A stretch of 64,000 nt of DNA, from the NCBI RefSeq assembly GCF_006489205.2, contig NZ_VFYR02000004.1, positions 62,001 to 126,000 of the forward strand. The letters run 5' to 3'. Below, piece after piece: positions 1-15,543 of this stretch (within the stretch, counting starts at the first letter, position 1; every line of letters begins with the position of its first letter). The DNA comes from Brevibacterium sp. XM4083. Lineage in GTDB: Bacteria; Actinomycetota; Actinomycetes; Actinomycetales; Brevibacteriaceae. The position numbers were made by a program, and so were the translations under genes. The notes beneath the pieces are model-generated. The model was not told the origin of the DNA. It did not search any database and saw only the letters and a program-made list of their open reading frames with translations.

Positions 1-959
<959 letters not shown>

Positions 960-970
960 GACCAGTCTCT

Positions 971-999
971 CCTCGCCGTGGTGAGCCGCCTCGGCGAGG
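971..999 (+). terminator. Probable katG terminator hairpin
   Basis: CCTCGCCG (971-978) pairs perfectly with CGGCGAGG (992-999) across a 13-nt loop, starting 12 nt after the katG stop codon. There is no long T-run. A second, stronger hairpin follows at 1026-1059. Confidence 0.5.
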
Positions 1000-1025
1000 A
1001 TGACCTGCTCTGTGAGGAGAGGTGA

Positions 1026-1059
1026 GAAGGCGGTGTCCCGTTATCGGGGCACCGCCTTC
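1026..1059 (+). terminator. Strong hairpin between katG and the DUF1707 gene
   Basis: GAAGGCGGTG (1026-1035) pairs perfectly with CACCGCCTTC (1050-1059), and inside the loop CCCG/CGGG can extend the stem. It lies after katG and 33 nt before the next -10 box, so it probably insulates the two transcripts. Confidence 0.65.
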
Positions 1060-1091
1060 GTCGTGTCCCGGCCAGGCAGTGTGTCCGCCGC

Positions 1092-1097
1092 TACACT
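1092..1097 (+). promoter_or_regulatory. -10 box (TACACT) of a leaderless transcript
   Basis: TACACT ends 7 nt before the ATG at 1105, so transcription would begin at or next to the start codon. No Shine-Dalgarno sequence precedes the ATG. The same spacing recurs at five other genes in the window. Confidence 0.6.
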
Positions 1098-1104
1098 GGG
1101 GACC

Positions 1105-1788
1105 ATGCCCGACGAACAGCTCGAACCACCGTCCCGCCCGAGGATTCGGGCCTCCGATGCCGACCGCGACGCCGTCCTCGCCGTCATCACCGAGGCGGTG
1201 AGCAGCGGTCGCCTCGACCCCGATGAGACCGCCGAGCGGCAGGACGAGGCGATCCGGGCGAAGTACCTCCACGAGCTCGCTCCGCTCATCGTCGACCTGC
1301 CCGAAGGACGCGAACTCCACCTCCGCCTCGAGCGACAGACGGGCGGGACGACCCCAGGCGCCCAGATCGTGCCGCGCAACGCACCCGCGCCGCTCTCGCC
1401 GACGGCCCCGCCGGGTTCCGCGAGCCCCGTGAACTCGGTGGCGATCATGTCCGGGCGGGAGATCGACGTCCCCGCGGGCACTGCCGAGGTGACGACGTTT
1501 GCGCTCATGGGCGGGGACAACATCGACCTCACCGAGGTCATGGGTCCCGGCGTCACCGTCGAACTCGTCGCGTATTCGATGTGGGCGGGCAACGACATCT
1601 ATGTGCCGCCGGGCGTGCAGATCAGAGACGAGACGATCAACATCATGGCCGGCAACGAGATCCGGCAGTCGGCCAGGGGCGACGGCTCGAACGGCACCGT
1701 CGTGCTCAAGGGGTTCTCGCTCATGGCCGGCCACGACGTGCACTTGGCCAAAGGCTACCGAGGAAAGGACCAGGGACAGCTGACATGA
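1105..1788 (+). CDS. DUF1707 domain protein with LiaF-like C-terminal repeats
   Basis: Protein of 227 aa. Residues ~12-65 (RIRASDADRDAVLAVITEAV onward, then GRLDPDETAERQDEA) are a DUF1707 domain, a small actinobacterial N-terminal module of unknown function. The C-terminal half has recurring 'MxGxxIdvP' strands (SGREIDVP, GGDNIDL, AGNDIYVPPG, AGNEIRQ, AGHDVHL), which suggests a beta-solenoid like the LiaF/YvqF C-terminal domain that senses cell-envelope stress. There is no membrane segment. The start at 1105 is chosen because a -10 box lies 7 nt upstream and homology begins soon after it. The stop overlaps the pfkA start (ATGA), so the two are translationally coupled. A link to glycolysis is not obvious. 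Confidence 0.8.
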   Translation: MPDEQLEPPSRPRIRASDADRDAVLAVITEAVSSGRLDPDETAERQDEAIRAKYLHELAPLIVDLPEGRELHLRLERQTGGTTPGAQIVPRNAPAPLSPTAPPGSASPVNSVAIMSGREIDVPAGTAEVTTFALMGGDNIDLTEVMGPGVTVELVAYSMWAGNDIYVPPGVQIRDETINIMAGNEIRQSARGDGSNGTVVLKGFSLMAGHDVHLAKGYRGKDQGQLT

Positions 1789-2810
1789 GAATCGGAATCC
1801 TCACCTCCGGCGGCGACAGCCCCGGCCTCAACGCCGTCATCCGCGGCATCGTCCGCAAGGGCATCCGTTCGCACGGCTCGTCCTTCGTCGGCATCCGCGA
1901 CGGCTGGCGGGGACTGCTCGAGGACGACATGTTCGAGATGTCGATGCTCGACGTCCGCGGCCTCTCCGGACGCGGCGGCACGATCCTCGGCACCTCGCGC
2001 ACCCACCCCTACGAGGACGGGGGTCCCGCACGGATGCGGGAGGTGCTCGCCGCGCACGACATCGACGCGATCGTCGCGATCGGCGGTGAGGGGACGCTCT
2101 CGGGGGCCTCCCGCCTCGTCGAGGAGGAGGGGATCAACATCGTCGGCGTGCCGAAGACGATCGACAACGACCTCGACAACACCGACTACACGTTCGGCTT
2201 CGACACCGCCCAGTCGATTGCCACCGAGGCGATCGACCGTCTGCGCACCACTGCGGAGTCCCACCACCGGTGCATGGTCATCGAGGTGATGGGCCGCAAC
2301 GTCGGCTGGATCGCCCTCCACTCGGGCATGGCCGGCGGGGCGCACGCGATCCTCATGCCGGAGTTCCCGGTGTCGATGGGCCAGATCGGGCAGTGGGTGA
2401 CCTCGGCGCGGGATCGCGGACGCGCCCCGATCGTCGTCGTCGCCGAGGGCTTCGTGCCCGAGGGCCTCGACGAGCAGATCGCCGACCGCGGAGTCGACTC
2501 GCGCGGCCGGGCCCGACTCGGCGGCATCGCCAACTACCTCGCGCCGCTCATCGAGGAGCAGACGGGCATCGAGACCCGCGCGACGATCCTCGGCCACCTG
2601 CAGCGCGGCGGCTCCCCCACCGCGTACGACCGGGTGCTCTCGACGCGACTGGGAATGGCTGCGGCCGACCTCGCCCACGACGAGCAGTGGGGCAAGATGG
2701 CGAGCCTCAAGGGCACCGACATCGTCGCCGTCGAGATGGCCTCGGCCGTCGACAGCCTCAAGACCGTGCCGCTGGACCGGTGGGAAGAGGCGCAGGTCCT
2801 CTTCGGCTGA
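1785..2810 (+). CDS. pfkA: 6-phosphofructokinase
   Basis: Phosphorylates fructose 6-phosphate to fructose 1,6-bisphosphate in glycolysis; 341 aa, normal for the family. The N-terminal SGGDSPGLNAVIRG loop, the nucleotide loop GGEGT (100-104), the catalytic PKTIDND (123-129, base Asp127) and MGRNVGWIA are all visible. In family comparisons Gly in the GG(D/E)G loop goes with ATP use, whereas Lys in PKTID (instead of Gly) is usual for PPi enzymes; actinobacterial 'mixed' enzymes carry both, so ATP is favoured but the phosphoryl donor is not proven. It starts inside the stop of the DUF1707 gene. A repeat-rich gap of ~590 nt separates its stop from the terminator at 3400-3436. Confidence 0.93.
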   Translation: MRIGILTSGGDSPGLNAVIRGIVRKGIRSHGSSFVGIRDGWRGLLEDDMFEMSMLDVRGLSGRGGTILGTSRTHPYEDGGPARMREVLAAHDIDAIVAIGGEGTLSGASRLVEEEGINIVGVPKTIDNDLDNTDYTFGFDTAQSIATEAIDRLRTTAESHHRCMVIEVMGRNVGWIALHSGMAGGAHAILMPEFPVSMGQIGQWVTSARDRGRAPIVVVAEGFVPEGLDEQIADRGVDSRGRARLGGIANYLAPLIEEQTGIETRATILGHLQRGGSPTAYDRVLSTRLGMAAADLAHDEQWGKMASLKGTDIVAVEMASAVDSLKTVPLDRWEEAQVLFG

Positions 2811-2839
2811 GGGTCTGCGGTGCTGCTGCGCCGGGGCGG

Positions 2840-2905
2840 TGGTGATTCTGCGCCGGGTCGATGGTGATTTCGCGCCAAATTGGTGGTGATTCCGGCGCGA
2901 TTTCC
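2840..2905. repeat. Three tandem ~22-bp repeats
   Basis: TGGTGATT recurs exactly every 22 bp at 2840, 2862 and 2884, each time followed by a related GCGC-containing sequence (CTGCGCC, TCGCGCC, CCGGCGC). Confidence 0.7.
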
Positions 2906-3000
2906 ACCCTCAACCTGGCGCAGACTGCGGGGCGCCGCCTGCGGAGTCTCTCCGGGCGGGTGTTCGCAGCATCGGGGCGTGGTGCCTGCGCGTGCCGGCG

Positions 3001-3140
3001 GCGGCCAGAAGTGTGTCAGCCTGCTGATAGTGTTTCTGCCGGCGAGAAGTTCGCGCCACGCACGCCTTGCCTGCGAAAAGTCGTTCTGCCCATCGACTGG
3101 TTGCCTGCACAACGACTTTCGGCCCACAGACACATCCGGC
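3001..3140. repeat. 140-bp direct repeat, copy 1
   Basis: Matches 3221-3360 in the same orientation with about nine differences by eye (~94% identity) and no indels. Within it, AAAGTCGTT (3077-3085) and AACGACTTT (3111-3119) form an inverted repeat, so a transcript could fold into a 9-bp stem. Confidence 0.85.
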
Positions 3141-3166
3141 GCAGGGCGTGTCGGGAGCGAGTGCCG

Positions 3167-3242
3167 GCAAGAAGCGCGTCCGGTGGCCAGAAGTGTGGCG
3201 GCCAGCAAGAAGCGAGTCCGGCGGGCAGAAGTGTGTCGGCCT
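3167..3242. repeat. Two tandem 38-bp units
   Basis: GCAAGAAGCG begins at 3167 and again at 3205. Both units continue through related (C/G)AGTCCGG-type and CAGAAGTGTG sequence. The second unit runs into copy 2 of the 140-bp repeat. Confidence 0.65.
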
Positions 3243-3360
3243 GCTGAAAGTGTTTCTGCCGGCGAGAAGTTCGCGACACGCACGTACTGCCTGCGAAAAG
3301 TCATTCTGCCCATCGACTGGTTGCCCGCACAACGACTTTCGGCCCACAGACACATCCGGC
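3221..3360. repeat. 140-bp direct repeat, copy 2
   Basis: Second copy of the sequence at 3001-3140, offset by 220 bp. The inverted repeat inside it carries one change (AAAGTCATT against AACGACTTT), so copy 2 folds slightly less well. Confidence 0.85.
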
Positions 3361-3399
3361 GTACAGACCCAATCGGCACAGGGCGTGTCGCAGGCATGC

Positions 3400-3436
3400 A
3401 GAAGGGGCACCCACCGGATCGGTGGGTGCCCCTTCT
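3400..3436 (-). terminator. Terminator of rpoC (also convergent with pfkA)
   Basis: AGAAGGGGCACCCACC (3400-3415) pairs perfectly over 16 bp with GGTGGGTGCCCCTTCT (3421-3436) around a 5-nt loop. It lies 69 nt beyond the rpoC stop and could serve both strands. Confidence 0.85.
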
Positions 3437-3505
3437 CACTGCGCTCGGACCGACTGCGCCGCCTCAGCGACTCAGCCGACCGGAGACCGGCAGCTCAGTG
3501 CCGAC

Positions 3506-7378
<3,873 letters not shown>

Positions 7379-7446
7379 GTAAATCCTCTTTCCTGGTGAT
7401 GAGCTCGAGGCTCATCGAAAATCTGTGTCGGTTGAAGTGGAAGTGC

Positions 7447-10926
<3,480 letters not shown>

Positions 10927-11101
10927 TGGGATCCTTCCGAGTGCTTCACCAATTGATACGTCGCTACCCCACTCGCTCACCGGCTGCCGATCCCCGGGTG
11001 TGTCGATTTCGACACCGGGCGACAACGTGGTTCACTGGAGTGGAACTGACCTGCCCCCCGCTATATGAAGGCACGCCACAGGCACAGCAACGCAAATATC
11101 A

Positions 11102-11130
11102 AGCTTATAGCATTCGGTCAAGTCACGCAA
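11102..11130 (-). promoter_or_regulatory. Promoter of rpoBC
   Basis: On the minus strand TTGCGT (11125-11130) and TAAGCT (11102-11107) are separated by 17 bp, a good housekeeping-sigma layout. The leader to the rpoB start would be ~170 nt. The promoter shows that rpoBC need not depend on read-through from rplJL, which here lies 6 kb away. Confidence 0.6.
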
Positions 11131-11148
11131 GCATTCTTTCCGCGTGGT

Positions 11149-12276
11149 TCACTCCCCCGCCGAGGCGGTCGCCGGCAGCTCCTTCTTCCACACTCCGGTC
11201 CATGCGAACGTCGCGAAGCCAGCCCGGTCATTGATCGCGAGCATCCAGGCGTTCTCCACGGCATTCCACGTGTAAACGCGCTCAACCGGACTCGACCGCA
11301 GCAGCTGCGCATGGTTGGCCTGCTTGAGCCTCGCCCCGAGCCCGTGCCCGCGGTGATCGCGCAGCACGAGGGTCCCACCCTGCGAGGCGACGGCAGGGCG
11401 GTCGTCGAAATGGGCCACCTCGGTGTATCCGGCGATTTCATACTCCGGGGGCGTCCCGTGATCGGTGGGATCGGCGTCGCGCCGGCCGGGGCGCCGCACG
11501 GCAAGGGCGGTGTGCATCCGCTCCCCCGCGTCCGCGCGCTGCCGATCGAGCGCACGCACGCGCTCGGCATCCCAGAACTCCTCCTCTTCGAGGTCGGCGG
11601 CCCCCGGTATGTCCGTCGACATCGCCCGATGGACGACGGCGAGCGCGTCGAGGTGCTCCTCGGGCACCGGCCCCGACCAGGTGAGGATCTCATAGCCGTC
11701 GTCAGGTTCGGCAGCACCATCGTGCTCCGGTGGCCGGAGTCGGGCGATCGCGCACCTCTCGATCTGCCGCAGCGAGTACCCGTGAGCGCGGGCGAACGCG
11801 ACATCAGCCAGGTCCGCCGGAAGCGACCCGGCCCCGGAGGCCGCCGCGATCCGCGCACCCCGAAGATCCGCGGCAACCACGGTCGCGGGAACCTCGTTGA
11901 AGCTCGTCAGCCGGGTCCGCCCGTCCGCGCGCAGATCCGCCTCGACAACGCCGAGGAGCTCGCCGCCGAGTCCCCGCCGCCGGTGCTCGGGGTGGACGGA
12001 GACATGGATCTCCGCGCCGTTGAGGTTGTCCTTGAGATCGAGATAGGCGATGCCCTTCGCGACGATCCGTCCGCCGAGGCGGCCGAGCCAGAACTCGTTC
12101 GTCGTGTAGTCGGTCGGCTGGGTCAGTCGCTTCCGCACCTCCGCGGGCAACGGATCGAAATCCTCGCCCATCCCGGAGTCGGCGTTGATGATCCGGTCGA
12201 AGGCGACCACCTCGGCGACGGTCGCGTCGATCCGCTCAGCGGGCAGGGTTCCTGCGAGGATGCGGGTGATCTCCAT
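11149..12276 (-). CDS. Tandem GNAT-domain acetyltransferase
   Basis: Protein of 375 aa with two GNAT N-acetyltransferase folds. The first acetyl-CoA loop is HVSVHPEHRRRGLGGELLG and the second is LVLRDHRGHGLGARLKQAN. Such two-domain proteins include mycothiol synthase MshD and aminoglycoside or small-molecule acetyltransferases; the substrate cannot be read from the sequence, and the distal part (YTWNAVENAWMLAINDRAGF) is generic. The start at ATG 12276 is chosen over the upstream frame because AAGGAG lies 4 nt before it. It sits between the rpoB promoter and the divergent MBL hydrolase gene. Confidence 0.85.
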   Translation of the reverse strand: MEITRILAGTLPAERIDATVAEVVAFDRIINADSGMGEDFDPLPAEVRKRLTQPTDYTTNEFWLGRLGGRIVAKGIAYLDLKDNLNGAEIHVSVHPEHRRRGLGGELLGVVEADLRADGRTRLTSFNEVPATVVAADLRGARIAAASGAGSLPADLADVAFARAHGYSLRQIERCAIARLRPPEHDGAAEPDDGYEILTWSGPVPEEHLDALAVVHRAMSTDIPGAADLEEEEFWDAERVRALDRQRADAGERMHTALAVRRPGRRDADPTDHGTPPEYEIAGYTEVAHFDDRPAVASQGGTLVLRDHRGHGLGARLKQANHAQLLRSSPVERVYTWNAVENAWMLAINDRAGFATFAWTGVWKKELPATASAGE

Positions 12277-12368
12277 CGATCTCCTTGTCCGTGGTCGGTG
12301 AGCGGGGACGCCGCCCCGCATCAGCGATCCTATTCCACCGCCTCCCGCTCGCGGCGTCCGACCGGTCC

Positions 12369-12374
12369 TAGACT
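12369..12374 (+). promoter_or_regulatory. -10 box (TAGACT) of a leaderless transcript
   Basis: TAGACT ends 6 nt before the ATG at 12381. The next in-frame codon upstream, GTG 12375, would be at or before the transcription start, so ATG 12381 is the likely start. Confidence 0.6.
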
Positions 12375-12380
12375 GTGCCC

Positions 12381-13301
12381 ATGACGACCATCACCGTGCT
12401 CACCTTCGACCCGGCCGCCGTCAACTGCGGGATCATCACCGGCGCCGATCGCAGTCTCATCGTCGACGCCGGCCCCGGCCCCACGGCGGCAGGTGCGCTT
12501 GCCGCGCGTGCGGCCGAGATCAGCCGCGAGGCCAACGGCGTCGCCAATCCCATCGACCTCGTCATCACCCATGATCATTGGGACCACTACCTCGGTGCGG
12601 CGGCCCTCGTCGACGCCGGCATCGACCGGGTCTTCGCCTCCCCCGCGTTCGCCGCGGACCAGGCCGCGAGCACGTGGATCGCCCTCGACGCGCTGCGGTC
12701 GAATCCCGACACCGCCGCGTTCACCCGGGAGCTGCCCGAGGATCCCGGCGACCTCCTCGTCGAGGTCACCCCCATCGCCGAGGCGGGTGAGTCGCCCACG
12801 ACGATCGACCTCGGCGAAGCCCTAGTCGAACTCTCCGTGCTCGGCGGACACTCCACGGCCGACGTCGTCGTCAGCCTCCCCGAGTCAGGTGTCGTCTTCA
12901 CCGGCGACCTCATCGAGGAGGGCGCTCCCCCGCAGGCCGGCAGCGACGCGTCGCTGAGCCACTGGGTCGAGAGCCTCCACGCCCTCCTCGCGTTCCCGCA
13001 GGCGACGGTCTTCGTCCCCGGACACGGGGTGCCGGTCGACCGGGCGTTCGTCGAGCGGCAGGTCGCCGACCTCGACGGCTTCCGGCTCGCGTCGGTGCCG
13101 AATCAGAGCCCGGGAGCCGATGAGCCGTACGAGGGCGCCGATCTGGCGACCGGAGGCTTCGGCGCCGACGATGAGGACGCCTGGGACGAGGCCCAGGAGC
13201 ATGAGCACGGGCCCGACGCCGAGGTGACCCTGCCCTCCCGTGCGATGCCCGGTGACCATGACCGCACGATCCCCAGGGAGATCACGCTCCCCCAGACCTG
13301 A
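12381..13301 (+). CDS. MBL-fold metallo-hydrolase
   Basis: Zinc-dependent hydrolase of the metallo-beta-lactamase superfamily, 306 aa. Visible metal ligands are H64-D-H66-W-D68-H69, then the His of GGHSTADVVV, the Asp of VFTGDLIEEG and the His of VPGHGVPV. This pattern fits glyoxalase II-like or quorum-lactonase-like enzymes; the substrate is unknown. The last ~45 residues are acidic and poorly conserved (FGADDEDAWDEAQEHEHG). It is transcribed alone on the plus strand and faces the GNAT gene across ~100 nt. Confidence 0.88.
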   Translation: MTTITVLTFDPAAVNCGIITGADRSLIVDAGPGPTAAGALAARAAEISREANGVANPIDLVITHDHWDHYLGAAALVDAGIDRVFASPAFAADQAASTWIALDALRSNPDTAAFTRELPEDPGDLLVEVTPIAEAGESPTTIDLGEALVELSVLGGHSTADVVVSLPESGVVFTGDLIEEGAPPQAGSDASLSHWVESLHALLAFPQATVFVPGHGVPVDRAFVERQVADLDGFRLASVPNQSPGADEPYEGADLATGGFGADDEDAWDEAQEHEHGPDAEVTLPSRAMPGDHDRTIPREITLPQT

Positions 13302-13403
13302 GGCGCGGCGAGGCGGCGAGCCGGCGCGCGCTTCTGGGGGCGGCTGATGGCTGGTGCGACGGTGCGGGCCGGGCCGGCGGGGCGGACCCTCACAGCGACT
13401 CCA

Positions 13404-13450
13404 GGACGCAAAGTGTCGATTCGCGCGAGCAATATCGACACTCCGCGTCC
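13404..13450. repeat. Palindromic repeat element, copy A
   Basis: Left arm GGACGCAAAGTGTCGAT (13404-13420) and right arm ATCGACACTCCGCGTCC (13434-13450) pair at 15 of 17 positions around a 13-nt GC-rich loop. Sequence and layout match copy B at 16995-17043. It lies ~65 nt past the 3' end of the three-gene membrane operon. Confidence 0.8.
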
Positions 13451-13516
13451 GGAACTTCTGGCGCACAGGAGTGGAGTGGAGTGTGCCGTCCGGAACTCCG
13501 GCGGCTCGGGTGCGGC

Positions 13517-14674
13517 TCAGTCGCGGTCGGGGCGCTCGCGGTGGAGGGCGGTGACGAGATCGCCGCCGATCGCACCGAAGAGCGTGCGCGACCACACGCT
13601 GTTCCCCTCGACGTAGGGGGTGTCACCGTCGAAGATCCACCGGAGTTCGCGGCCGGCACGCAGATCGTCACCGCACGCCCGGCACACGGGCACCCGCACG
13701 CTCGGGCCGTCGGCGTCGACGCGCGACGTCGTCTGCGCTTCGCCGTGGAGCGGATTGATCGTACACAGGCTCTGCGGCACGGTCGACCTGCGGACCCCGC
13801 GCTTCCTCGGACTGCGGCCCGCCTCGGCGATCTCATGTCCGGCCTGCCGGATGAGGACCATCGCGCCGGCGAGGTCGAGTCGCGTCGCAGCCTCGTCATC
13901 GACGATGCGGCGGGCCATCTGGTAGGCGTCGAGGGCCCGCTCGACCCGGTCGGCACCGGCAGCATCGAGGTCGGCGGTCTGCAGGCGCCCGAGCGATTCG
14001 GCGAGCTCGGCCGTCTCGCCGCTGATGGAGTCCCGCAGCGCATTGCGCTGGAGAGAGTCGACACGGTTGAGGAGCCGGGACGGCAGTGTGAAGGCATGCT
14101 CCCGCTCGCGGTCCTGCTTGCGCTCCCGCGCTGACTTCGCCAGCCACACACCGGCGATGACGAGCGCGAGGACGAGGATCGCCGCGCCGAGGAAGAGCGG
14201 CGCGAACGACCCGGATCCGCTGTCATAGATGACCTCGGTGCCGGGCACGTTCTGCCCGGTGACCGCCTCGGTGTCGGTGCGCTCCTGCGGGTCGGCATAG
14301 TACCCGAGGAGGATGTTGAGCTTCGTCGTCGAGGGCGTGGAGTAGTTCCAGTCGTCGGAGGCGTTGAGGTTCTGGTCCATGACCTCGAGCTTTTCGGCCG
14401 TGTCGGCGAACGTCTCGTCGACGGCGAGGTCCTCGGTGCCGTTGATCATCACGTAGGCGCCTTCACCGCCGTGGAACACCTTGATCTGCTCGAGCTGCTC
14501 ACGATCGACGCGGTCGGCATCGACGGCGATGACGTAGACAGGGAAGTCGAGTCCGTCGACGGTCGTCTTCGCCTTGTCGATGAGCGTCGGGTTGAGGGTG
14601 TCGGCGAGGGCGGGATCGATCCAGAACGGATCGGCCTTGAGTGCCTCGGCGATCTGCTGGGGTGTTGTGCTCAT
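13517..14674 (-). CDS. Membrane protein C of three-gene operon (CHCC motif)
   Basis: Hypothetical protein of 385 aa, third gene of an operon. Residues 1-155 form an ordered domain (DPFWIDPAL near the start, then FPVYVIAVD) that I think lies outside the cell. One transmembrane helix at ~158-179 is followed by a strongly basic stretch (KSARERKQDRERE), placing the C-terminal half in the cytoplasm. That half has helical sequence (~200-285) and then Cys304, His310, Cys331, Cys334. The spacing C-x5-H-x20-C-x2-C is identical to protein A of the same operon and looks like a zinc site. No signal peptide is visible. The N-terminal domain recalls TPM-like modules, but this is only a resemblance. It starts inside the stop of gene B (ATGA). 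Confidence 0.75.
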   Translation of the reverse strand: MSTTPQQIAEALKADPFWIDPALADTLNPTLIDKAKTTVDGLDFPVYVIAVDADRVDREQLEQIKVFHGGEGAYVMINGTEDLAVDETFADTAEKLEVMDQNLNASDDWNYSTPSTTKLNILLGYYADPQERTDTEAVTGQNVPGTEVIYDSGSGSFAPLFLGAAILVLALVIAGVWLAKSARERKQDREREHAFTLPSRLLNRVDSLQRNALRDSISGETAELAESLGRLQTADLDAAGADRVERALDAYQMARRIVDDEAATRLDLAGAMVLIRQAGHEIAEAGRSPRKRGVRRSTVPQSLCTINPLHGEAQTTSRVDADGPSVRVPVCRACGDDLRAGRELRWIFDGDTPYVEGNSVWSRTLFGAIGGDLVTALHRERPDRD

Positions 14675-15543
14675 CGCCTGTTCCCCTCCTTCGTTCGCGC
14701 CCGGTTCTCGGCGGGTTTCGTCATCCCCGACGGCGACTGCCCTGCCCTGCGCTGACGGATCCAGACGATGAGCGGCACGGCGACGGCGGCCGCACCAGCA
14801 CCGAGGACCAGACCGATGGTCGCTCCGGCGATCGCGGACCCGGGGTGGTAGGCGAGGTCGCGGGGGTCCTGTTCGTTCCCGGGGTCGGCGACGTACTCCG
14901 TGTCGGTGTACGGCTCGTCGGGGGTGACGGTCTTGAGCGCGCGCACCCAGGCGAGAGCCTCGCCGGAGACGGTCTCGTCGAAGTCGGTGTCCGGCTGGTG
15001 CCGGTAGACCTCCCGGTCGATGCCCTTCTCCGCGCTGCCCTCGAGGATGCTGTCGAAGGTGAGCACCGTCCCTGTCTGCGTCGGCAGCTCGCGGCTGATC
15101 CTGGCGGCAGCGAGGTCGAGGTCACCGTCGGCGGCGTCGAGGTCGGAGGTCGTGAGGAACGCGACGAAGATCGGATCGTCGAGACCCTCGACCTCGGAGC
15201 GGATCGCCTCGAGGTCGGCATCGGTGACCGACCAGGCCGCGTAGTCGTCGACATAGACGGGATCTTCGGCGAATCCGGCGGCGATCTGCTGGTAGGGGGT
15301 GCGATCGTAGTCGGCGTCGAGACCGCTGGCGATGCGGTCGGAATAGACGGAGTCGACGATGATCTCCCCACTGTCCTCGACGGCGATGCGCTCCTGTTTG
15401 GCCTCCTCGAAGAGGGAGGCGCTGACGAGTGCGGCGCCGACGGTCACGGCGGCGAAGACGACGATCGCCGCGGCGAGCCGCACGATGAGGGGCGTCCGGT
15501 CCTTCGTCCGGGAGAGGTTCCGGGGTGCGCTCGTCGATGTCAT
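14671..15543 (-). CDS. Membrane protein B of three-gene operon
   Basis: Hypothetical protein of 290 aa with two transmembrane segments: ~19-44 after a basic N-terminus, and ~237-263 followed by a basic tail (IRQRRAGQS). The ~190 residues between them are predicted extracytoplasmic. This domain carries the same kind of opening as proteins A and C (DPVYVDDYAAW, then DPIFVAFLTTS), so the three look like diverged paralogues. Unlike A and C it has no cysteine-rich cytoplasmic domain. Both ends overlap neighbouring genes by 4 nt, so the three should be made in coordinated amounts, perhaps as a complex. Function unknown. Confidence 0.72.
   Translation of the reverse strand: MTSTSAPRNLSRTKDRTPLIVRLAAAIVVFAAVTVGAALVSASLFEEAKQERIAVEDSGEIIVDSVYSDRIASGLDADYDRTPYQQIAAGFAEDPVYVDDYAAWSVTDADLEAIRSEVEGLDDPIFVAFLTTSDLDAADGDLDLAAARISRELPTQTGTVLTFDSILEGSAEKGIDREVYRHQPDTDFDETVSGEALAWVRALKTVTPDEPYTDTEYVADPGNEQDPRDLAYHPGSAIAGATIGLVLGAGAAAVAVPLIVWIRQRRAGQSPSGMTKPAENRARTKEGNRR

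Larger units (their letters stand above)
2811..3399. other. Gene-free, repeat-rich spacer between pfkA and rpoC
   Basis: This stretch lies between the convergent pfkA and rpoC genes. I see no credible gene; open frames on both strands merely translate the repeats. It contains three tandem 22-bp units (2840-2905), a 140-bp sequence present twice (3001-3140 and 3221-3360), and a 38-bp tandem repeat (3167-3242) between and overlapping the copies. Confidence 0.8.
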
